NCBI GenBank assembly: GCA_015680685.1
Contig: MNCI01005871.1
Coordinates: 4,997 to 31,765, forward strand
Length of the DNA: 26,769 bases
Direction: 5' to 3'
Origin: Gnetum montanum
Taxonomy: Eukaryota; Streptophyta; Gnetopsida; Gnetales; Gnetaceae
In this document: piece after piece, positions 20,240 to 26,769 of the stretch
Layout of the letters: the number at the start of each line of letters is the position of its first letter
How positions within the stretch are numbered: the stretch's first letter is position 1
Position numbers and translations under genes: made by a program
The notes under the pieces: model-generated
What the model saw: the letters and a program-made list of their open reading frames with translations, nothing else
Database searches by the model: none
Told to the model about the DNA's origin: nothing

Positions 20240-20813
20240 TGTCACATCCCCATTCCCAAATGATGTTACTGCATAATGAAGATGGTGCCTCTTCATAACA
20301 AGTATTATTGTTATTGTAAAAAGACTCAAAAGGGCAATTGTAGTTAAGACTCGAAAGGGCATGTTGTAATAATAGACATGTCTCTTGAGGTAACCTTTGG
20401 GGGTTTGACCTAAGGCATTTATACCTAAGCTTAGAGCTCATGCCAAGCATGGAGTGGCAAAGCTGGTAAGGCAAGCCACAAGAGCTAGGTGAAGTAAAAT
20501 AGGAAGTGGACTAGTCATTCCTTTTGGCCAGGTAATAGGCCTAATCATGGTGGCAATGTTGGATTGCCTCTCAAGGATAGATGCCAAAGGAAGAAAACCC
20601 CAAGGAATACTCTTAGAGCATGATTTGAATACTCTATTTTATATCAATAAACCATTCTTTTATTTCTCTTTTTGTACTTTCTTTGTTATTTTCTGTATGC
20701 ATAATGTTGAATGTTACATATATTTCACATTTGGTATATTATCTTATTATGCATAATGTCTAATATAACGTATATTTGATGTTTGCCATGAAATTTGGGG
20801 ACGGGATGTCATA
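20240..20813 (+). repeat. 3' LTR of element B
   Basis: 574 bp, TGTCACATCC...GGATGTCATA (terminal CA decayed to TA). Same length as the 5' LTR at 1981-2554 and about 12 % different by eye, mostly transitions. It is followed by ACAAA (20814-20818), the second, decayed target duplication, and then by the host ORF in phase. Confidence 0.88.
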
Positions 20814-20818
20814 ACAAA

Positions 20819-22160
20819 AAACAACAATAGAAGTGGTTGCTAACAAAGTGGCTAATGCACTCAACACCACATCTATACTAAATGTTACTACACTCAAACA
20901 TGTGTAGGTGCTACAAGAGAACCAAGTGGGAGATTTATAGTAGCTAGCATGAGGAGTTGCTGGACCGACTGGTTGGAACCAGGCAATCGATTTCAAATAT
21001 CTTTGATATCTTGGAAACCATTTTAGCAAACTAGTCTGAGTTGCTAGAGGCTAAGGACAAGGTCCTCATTGCTAATGCCCAACATAAAATAGCCTGAGCT
21101 AAGATTCAATGCTTGGCTGTGGAAGTTGTGGAACATAGAGCCCACCTCACTGATCCCACTATACTTAGTTAAAATATAGCACAGGATGAAGCTTTCTAAT
21201 AGCTTGAAGAAAAACTCCAAAAGGTTGAGTATGTAAAGGAGTCAACAATCTTTGATCAGTCCTTAGCAAATGCCACTATCTATAACTTTCAAAAGGACTT
21301 ATCAAAGGTTCTCTAGGAGAACATGAGACTAACCCAAGAAAACCATCGTCTATGAAATGTCAAAATGTAGAAAGACCATATGGTTGAATTCATCCAATAG
21401 TAGCAGGGGTAGCTTGCTAGGGTAAACACTGAATTGAGAAGGTTGGTCACAGAGAATTAAAATCTCTTGATGGAGAAGGTGCATGCCCTTTACTAAAAGT
21501 TTGCCATTGAAATTACCACTTGGAAAAACAAGGTTCTTAAATTTAAGAGGGTCAAGAACCATTATAGGGACTAGGTTGGCTTGTAGAAGGAAATCAAAGA
21601 GAAACACATTCAACTAGTAAAGGCAAAGGTAAATGAGGCCCTCTAGCAGCTTTAGCAAGGAGGTGATGTATGGCAGCCCATCTTTGATGGATTGAATGAA
21701 TACAATAAAGCTAAAATTCACCTCAAAGAGATGCAAATCGAGGAGATGAAGGAGTACGTGAAGCTTGCCAACCTCCATTACTCAAACTTGGGAATGTTAA
21801 CTATCAGAAGGCCAAGGTTAGAGTTGGAGAAGCAAGTGGCTAGCTCATACCTTTTGTACGAGGTAGAGTGCAAGCATCATAAAGAGACTAAGTAGAAGCT
21901 TGACATAGTAAATGTAGAACTCGAGGTTCTCAAGGAAAAGTTCATTGATCAAAGATCAATAATAGAGAACCTAGCCAAAAGAATGAATGCCTACTAGGAG
22001 CTACAAATTACACTTAGGACATTTGACATTGAACATAAACAATTCATTGCCTAGTTTGTCAATGTCAAGGAGATGTTTCCTACAATGCTCTATCCTTAGG
22101 ATATCTCCATGCTAGCCCACATCAGTGATGCTGCATGGACTATGTATGATCCTTGTAATT
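20819..22160 (+). pseudogene. Coiled-coil region of the split host ORF (3' part)
   Basis: This continues the ORF interrupted at 1980: the frame resumes in phase at 20819, shifts by one base near 20950, and then runs in one frame for about 400 codons to about 22160. The reading is rich in E, K, Q, L and A, with heptad-like hydrophobic spacing (for example LLEAKDKVLIANAQHKIA, LEEKLQKVEYVKES, ELRRLVTEN, LELEKQVASSYLLYEVECK). This indicates long coiled-coil helices. I count 21 premature stops after 20951, of which 15 are TAG, at places where Gln fits. The longest clean run is 21692-21895. The C-terminal part is less helical (FPTMLYP..DISMLAHISDAAW). A truncated LTR replaces the end. Function unknown; with the 5' part it would be a protein of about 880 residues. 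Confidence 0.6.
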
Positions 22161-22645
22161 GCTCAAACCTTACTTAATTTTTAATTTAAATGCATTTGTT
22201 ATTTGAGTAATTTACTTTAATGCATCAAATTAATTAATTAAATAGCAATAATTAATATAGATAAGTATGACCATTTCAAGCATACATTAACGTTTGGTAA
22301 TTCTAGTAGCACTTAACGCTTGGTAACCCAATAACATTGTAACATGGTTCAAGATGTGTACGGTAAATGGGAACAAATGCTTATGTTAGGATTAGTTAAG
22401 ATATTAGCTAGTTATTAGATCAATTAAACATTTAATTACTCTATTTTTTGACAATTAGAATATTTAAACAATAAATATAAAATGATAAAAATCATATGTC
22501 TCAGTTACACTTAACCATACAGTTGCACTTCACAAGTAAAACTGAGAAGACAATGATCACATCTATTAGATTCACTTCCTAAACCTAGTGTGCTTAGAGA
22601 GTTGAAGTCTACGAAATTTGACCAAATCACTTAGTGAATGCTAGT
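22161..22645 (+). mobile_element. 5'-truncated LTR, A-type superfamily (left part)
   Basis: Matches the R-end and U5 of the plus-strand A-type LTRs (CAAACCTTAC, then ACGCTTGGTAACCCAATAAC, GTTAGGATTAGTTAAG, ACTTAACCATAC). U3 and the TATA box are missing. The LTR is split at 22645 by an opposite-strand solo LTR and resumes at 23464. Confidence 0.8.
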
Positions 22646-23458
22646 TGACGAGTAGCGAGTATACCCTATGCCCAACCATACAAATTACAAACATTCATGT
22701 GTAATCTGGTCAAATTCTGCAAACCTTAAGTTCCTAAGTACACTGGTTCTAGGAAGTGAAATCTAATCATGACAATCGTTGTCTTAGTTTTATGGTTAAG
22801 TGTAATTAGGGCACATGATTTTTATTATTTTATATTTTATTTGCCTATAATTAATAACAAGTTGAAACTCAATTTATTAACCAATTTAACTAATTTGGTT
22901 GCTAATTAATAACTAACTATCCTAACATATGCATTCAATCCCACTTTCTGTACACATCCTGAATGCATACAACATTGCTAGGTTACCAAGCATTTAGTGC
23001 TGCTAGGATTACCAAGTGTTGTATGTTATGCTCAAAGTAATCGTACTTGTGTATTTAATCTATTAAGCTTAATTAGCTAATTAATTAAAGTCTTACTTAT
23101 CTTAATTAATTGTGTAATTAATGAAAATGATAAATGCAGAAATAAATCATTAATCTATTCCAAGTACCACAAGGTTTGATCAAAAGACTTATCTTTATTT
23201 CCATTCACACTGTTGTGCTCAGATACATCAATGCTTGAATAAAGATTCGTACACTTTTTGACTCCTACTATGGGCACTTAGAAAATATTCTAACTCTCAA
23301 ATGAACAAACTACAAGAACTTTGCTTAGCTATTGAGAAAAACTCCCTCTTTTACATGGCAAGAGCATCATATTTATAGACTTTATTGTGGAGCTACGTTG
23401 ATGTGGCCTCATAAATGCAACAAACACTATGTCAATGTGATACTTTAACACTTCATCA
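22646..23458 (-). mobile_element. Minus-strand solo LTR nested inside another LTR
   Basis: 813 bp, TGACGAG at 22646 on the plus strand and TTCATCA at 23458, flanked by an exact duplication CTAGT (22641-22645 and 23459-23463). On the minus strand the TATA box is at about 23370-23377 and AATAAA at about 23194-23199. It belongs to the same superfamily as the LTR it split, in opposite orientation. Excising it rejoins the host LTR's terminal part exactly. Confidence 0.9.
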
Positions 23459-23463
23459 CTAGT

Positions 23464-23504
23464 GATTCGTATGGTTGGGCATAGGGATTGCTTGCTACTC
23501 ATCA
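23464..23504 (+). mobile_element. Right terminal part of the split LTR
   Basis: GATTCGTATGGTTGGGCATA...CTACTCATCA is the standard U5 end of A-type LTRs and completes the fragment at 22161-22645. Confidence 0.85.
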
Positions 23505-23680
23505 ACTATCATACGAAAACCTCTAAAAGGAAGGGCAAAAATGACATGGGAAAAATCAATTAAAGATGGTATGAAGAAATTGCAAATGGCAAAAGATATA
23601 GCTCTTCAAAGAGTTAAATGGTGAAAAATAACTCATGTAACTAATCTTATTTTGTTGAGACAAGGCTAGGATTAGCAATT
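23505..23680 (+). pseudogene. LINE 3' fragment (C-terminal end of non-LTR RT ORF)
   Basis: The frame from 23505 reads KGRAKMTWEKSIKDGMKKL...ALQRVKW, then TGA (CGA-type loss), KITHV. This matches the usual end of plant LINE/RTE-like ORF2 proteins, GRP..TW...V..DM..L......A.DR..WR..IH. A LINE-like tail follows (TTGTTGAGACAAGGC, about 23648-23662). Only the last 45 or so codons survive. Confidence 0.65.
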
Positions 23681-23758
23681 GATTTCCATAATACATTAAT
23701 ATCGATCTAAAAGTATAGTAAAGTGGTGATGAATTGTGATTTGTCAAGTGCTAATATC

Positions 23759-23884
23759 GGACCCTTAACATCAAACCCTTGACATTGAACCCTTGACATC
23801 AGACCCTTGACGTCGGACCCTTGACATTGGACCTTTGACATCAAACCCCTGACATCAAACCCACGATATTGGACCCGCAATATC
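23759..23884. repeat. 14-bp minisatellite in U3, nine copies
   Basis: Nine head-to-tail units of GGACCCTTGACATC-type sequence with no length change (126 bp). The first seven are close to consensus. The last two drift toward GATATT/AATATC and merge into the GATATCG repeats that follow. It ends about 57 bp before the TATA box. Confidence 0.9.
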
Positions 23885-23940
23885 AGGTAAGCAATATCGT
23901 GGCCTAGTCAACGATATCAGATACGCGATATGTGTAAGCC

Positions 23941-23948
23941 TATAAATA
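23941..23948 (+). promoter_or_regulatory. TATA box of element C LTR
   Basis: TATAAATA in the context AAGCCTATAAATACC, the same as in the other A-type LTRs. Confidence 0.75.
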
Positions 23949-24699
23949 CCACATTTGGGCGCACAAGAAAGAGTTAGTCAGTCAGTAGGTCAGTATAGAA
24001 GTAGAGTTTTTTTCATTCATTTTTAGTTCCTCTCAACTCTTTCCCTAGTGCATGCCTGTAGTGTGATAATTGTAATTGTATGGAACCTTTATTTGAGTGT
24101 GACATACTTGGACACGCACATGACCAGCAATAGAGATTGAGATTACTTCATCATTGTAGCAATCACTTAGTTTTAATTGCTTAATTGTTATTGTTATTTA
24201 TTGCTTTCCTAATTAATGTTTCTTTACCTTCCTTTACTATCCCTGTTATTAAACGCAGAATGAGTACAACTTAATCACGAGCATTTAAGTGTGACTACTT
24301 GGTAACCCAGTAGCGTATCTATGAGTGCTCAAGTAATATATGCTTGGTAATCCTAGAAGTAGTACACAAGGTCCAAAATGTGTACGGATGATTAAGGACA
24401 AATGCTCATTGCACTTAGGCTAGCTTAGATTCTCTTCTCTCATTCCCTATTAGCTTAAACAAAGTTATTTTCCATTGCCTCTAGGAGTAGCATAGTGATA
24501 GGAAACACATCATACACCTCACTTTGGACTAAACTATACATGACAAAGCAAATACTAGTCCAAGTGGGAAGATAGCGAACTACGATCAACGTGTAACTAT
24601 CTAGATACCACAACTAGCCTGTCTACGGAGTTCGACCAGATCATGCATGAACACTCGTATTCATATGGTTGAGTGTAGGGGTACCTTGCCACTCATCAT

Positions 24700-24717
24700 T
24701 GGCATTATTGCTGGGGA
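24700..24717 (+). other. Primer-binding site of element C (tRNA-Asp, decayed)
   Basis: TGGCATTATTGCTGGGGA differs from the tRNA-Asp complement TGGCGCCGTTGCCGGGGA at five positions, all transitions. It lies one base after the LTR, as in element A. Confidence 0.75.
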
Positions 24718-24830
24718 TGGTGCTAGTTATCTAAATTGGTTATATCATACAAGATAGCTGTAACAAAGTATTCACAATATATTTTTTAGAAAGAAATTAA
24801 TTTTAATTAAGTCACACATAATTCACAATA

Positions 24831-25500
24831 ATGTCTCTCTCACAAGACTATGACAATGTAACAACTAGCAAGATAATTCATTGGAGAACCAACGAATTAT
24901 ATAATGATGAAGACGAAGTTTGGAGTACTTAATCTTATGCAGGGGTCTCCTATATACATAAACAAAGACAACATTGTTCCAACTTACAAACACGTAATCT
25001 ACCTAGTGACGATGAACCCCTATTAGCCACTAAGAGCCTAATGCATATACAAGAGGTCATTTGAATATCCCACAGGCATCGCAAGGAAAGCCGTCTACCC
25101 AAGCTTGATTTAAACAACTTTCCCAAATTTTCAGGAGGCTATGATTTAGATCCGCAACATCATTTACAGGCCTTCCATGATGCTTGTGCATGGAAAAATA
25201 TTGATAATGGGTGAAAAAAACTTAAGCTCTTTCCTTTAACACTCGTTGGCCAAGCAAAAGTATGGTATAGGTCATTACGACCAAAATCAATTCGGCATTG
25301 GCCGACAATGTTAGAACTCTTCAATGAGAGATATCAAGCCTATGTAAGAGTCTTAGCCTTGAGGAAAAAAATCTAAGTGTTGGCACATTTAGCCATACTA
25401 TGGAACAGCAAGGGTGATAAAATGTAAATGAGACATAGAAGATATTCAGATAAAATTATATGATGGTTGTGCTCTATTGATAAGACTAGAGGTTTCATTT
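24831..25500 (+). pseudogene. gag: gag of element C (broken)
   Basis: ATG 24831 opens a frame that stays in register for about 220 codons. The core reads LPKLDLNNFPKFSGGYD (about 25095), then LKLFPLTLVGQAKVWYRSL (about 25220-25275) and SIRHWPTMLELFNERYQAY. This is the retrotransposon Gag capsid motif, in which a conserved W-Y pair and the L..F...Y region stand out. Stops include TAA near 24930, TGA near 25054 and 25212, and TAA near 25374. Related to gag of element A (RLDMNNIPRFEG), but without its His/Arg/Ser-rich tract. After about 25380 the reading loses resemblance to Gag. Confidence 0.8.
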
Positions 25501-25649
25501 TCAAATGATGATACCCATGAAAGGAAAATTTGTCATGTCACTATGTGATATGAAAAAAGAGAAAAAATTGAAAGGTTTTATCAATTTGAAAAGCCCACCC
25601 CGTTCATGAATGCTTTATTAAAATCCATGTTAACCATTGATTAGTTCAC

Positions 25650-26480
25650 GTTTTATGTTTGGCCCTGCCTTGCAAGAAAATAAAATAAAATACTCTGCTG
25701 GAAAGTGTCATTTTCCGAAACAGTCAAGGCAGCAATGGAAGCATTCATCCTGGTTTGCAAATATTGGGAACAACGGATCGTTCTTAAAGCGACTCTGAAC
25801 GGTGTTAACGGTCTTGGCGGCAGCATTCAAGGTGTTCATTTCTTCTTTCTTGTCCAGCCGCAGATGCAGCTCGTGAATCTATTTCTTTGTCGCTGCCGAC
25901 GTCGTTAATATTCACGGTATACTCGATGCCCTCTTGAACGTGATCTTCAAAAATGGTCGCTGGAAGGCTCTGGTCAAGAATATATGTACAGAAACCCTTG
26001 CGATTTCATGGATTAAAACTCTGGAATGATAAAATCGCCCAAGAGATCTGGATTGTTCACGCTCAAACCCTTGTTACCGTTGAAGCTCGCCTGCGATAAA
26101 AATCATCCCTTTGCCGCCACTGTTACTGTCGCGAGCGCTGTTACAGAAGTTTTTTTTGGCCTCTGTTGTTGCCGTGCACGCCAGCAGGAGCGCCGCTTTG
26201 AGCGCTGGCTGTAGCTGCGACCATCAGCACGGACGCCTACGGGCGATTGCAGAATCAGCAGGGGAAGACTGCGCGCCTAAGAAAGATGGATGGGCAGCGA
26301 CAGACAGAAGGAAGAAGGGCTCAGCGCATTCCTCGCATTCTCAGCAGCTCTGAAACCCTCCACTGAAACCATCGGTTGCTGCAGAACCTCCTATCACGGT
26401 GGCAGTTTACACATGTGTCTGTTCCTACGGGTTTCATGTGGAGGAGGAAACAAACCAGCTGATTATTTCCGTCGTTCTTG
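25650..26480. other. CpG-retaining, GC-richer block, unidentified
   Basis: Base composition changes sharply: CpG is frequent (CGACGTCG, GCGAGCGC, CGCCGC), unlike everything around it. The minus strand has a charged, helix-like 56-codon reading ending at 25708 (LRLDKKEEMNTLNAAAKTVN). It is preceded in another frame by a second protein-like run (FEDHVQEGIEYTVNINDVGS), as if one gene carried a frameshift. Plus-strand frames (25705-25908, 26026-26214, 26111-26353) look less like protein. I do not recognise a family. It may be a young insertion, or exon sequence of a low-copy gene on the minus strand. Confidence 0.4.
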
Positions 26481-26769
26481 AAACCGTTATTATCCAAATA
26501 GTAAATTAAAACATGGGTGCAGAAATAACTAAATAATAACGATGGAATCGACCCTGGAATTACATTAGGGATGCCACAAATTAAAATATGAATTATAACT
26601 CCACTTATGCATTCAGATATATACATATATTTACACATTAGCTCATACATCTAATTCATCCATGGTTACTATCCCTATCACTACATGAAATAAAACATTT
26701 TTATGATTTAAAAGGGAAAGGACAATTATGAAATATTCATGTAACATCTTATGAAAGGAGACATTTGGC
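26481..26769. other. AT-rich flank, nothing recognised
   Basis: About 290 bp with short ATACATATAT-like runs and no supportable ORF or repeat match within the window. Confidence 0.5.

Larger units (their letters stand above)
1981..20813 (+). mobile_element. LTR retrotransposon B, with nested insertions and a CCR4-like cargo
   Basis: Two 574-bp direct repeats (1981-2554 and 20240-20813, about 88 % identical by eye) flank this segment. The left one is followed by a primer-binding site (TGGTATCAGAGC, 2557-2568) and the right one is preceded by a purine tract (20227-20234). A decayed 5-bp target duplication and restoration of the host reading frame confirm one insertion event. Without its nested insertions (2665-3538, 4114-14169, 14918-15837, 18221-19784) the interior is only about 4.2 kb and shows no gag, RT or integrase. 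It does contain an intronless CCR4-like coding sequence on the same strand. This suggests a non-autonomous element with a captured host gene; a separate retroposition into B is the alternative. Confidence 0.75.
23727..24698 (+). repeat. 5' LTR of element C
   Basis: 972 bp, TGATGAATTG...CTCATCA, with TATAAATA at 23941-23948. R-U5 is of the A type, but the polyadenylation hexamer has decayed to AATAGA (about 24129). U3 holds a 14-bp minisatellite followed by GATATCG motifs. It is followed after one base by a tRNA-Asp-like primer site, so it is a 5' LTR. The candidate left duplication is AGTGG (23722-23726); the other end is outside the window. Confidence 0.85.
24699..25640 (+). mobile_element. 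Internal region of element C, truncated after gag
   Basis: The internal sequence follows the primer site but stops being recognisable after gag. No protease or RT is visible before the window end. The right boundary is approximate, because the sequence changes to a CpG-retaining, unrelated block at about 25640-25660. Confidence 0.6.

Noticed and set aside
643-22160. Reassigned TAG codon (TAG read as Gln)
   Set aside because: TAA and TGA also occur in the same frames, with indels, and element A pol shows the same transition-type decay. Methylation-driven mutation explains it without a new code.
26321-26650. 109-codon minus-strand ORF near the right edge
   Set aside because: It spans the shift from CpG-rich to AT-rich sequence and its Cys/Ile/Tyr-rich translation has no recognisable motif.

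Overview
The window looks like intergenic DNA from a seed plant with a very large genome. Gymnosperm is my best guess, from the depth of retrotransposon nesting and the age of the decay; this is inference. I see no intact protein-coding gene. Almost everything is LTR retrotransposon, solo LTR or pseudogene. Open frames are broken mostly by transitions (CAG to TAG, CGA to TGA, TGG to TGA or TAG, CAA to TAA), as expected from long-term cytosine methylation.

The layout is a set of nested insertions. (1) The outermost host is a decayed gene or element ORF (643-1980, resuming at 20819-22160). It has a plant-transposon-protein-like domain followed by a long coiled coil. (2) It is split by LTR element B (1981-20813), which has two 574-bp LTRs, an initiator-Met-tRNA primer site, a purine tract and a degenerate 5-bp target duplication. 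Removing B and one duplication restores the host reading frame exactly. (3) B's interior (about 4.2 kb after removing nested insertions) has no recognisable gag-pol. It carries an intronless pseudogene of a CCR4-type (endonuclease/exonuclease/phosphatase) deadenylase at 17042-18220, ending at 19795. (4) Inserted into B are a solo LTR (2665-3538), a complete 10-kb Ty3/gypsy element A (4114-14169, TSD ATTAG), a minus-strand solo LTR (14918-15837), and a young CpG-rich solo LTR (18221-19784, TSD AGGTT). The last lies one codon before the natural stop of the CCR4 pseudogene.

Element A is of the Athila/Tat type: a tRNA-Asp primer site, gag with an atypical zinc knuckle, protease, RT, RNase H, integrase, then a remnant with a hydrophobic C-terminus like an env-like ORF. 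All are defective. Its 3' LTR holds two single-N gaps bracketing a perfect 193-bp inverted copy of the adjoining sequence, almost certainly an assembly artefact.

Right of the host ORF (22160-26769) are a truncated LTR with an opposite-strand solo LTR inside it, a LINE 3' fragment, the 5' LTR, primer site and gag of a second A-type element (C), and an unidentified CpG-retaining block (about 25650-26480). A minus-strand LTR of the same superfamily occupies 1-585. Eight LTRs share related R-U5 sequence but carry different short repeat arrays in U3.
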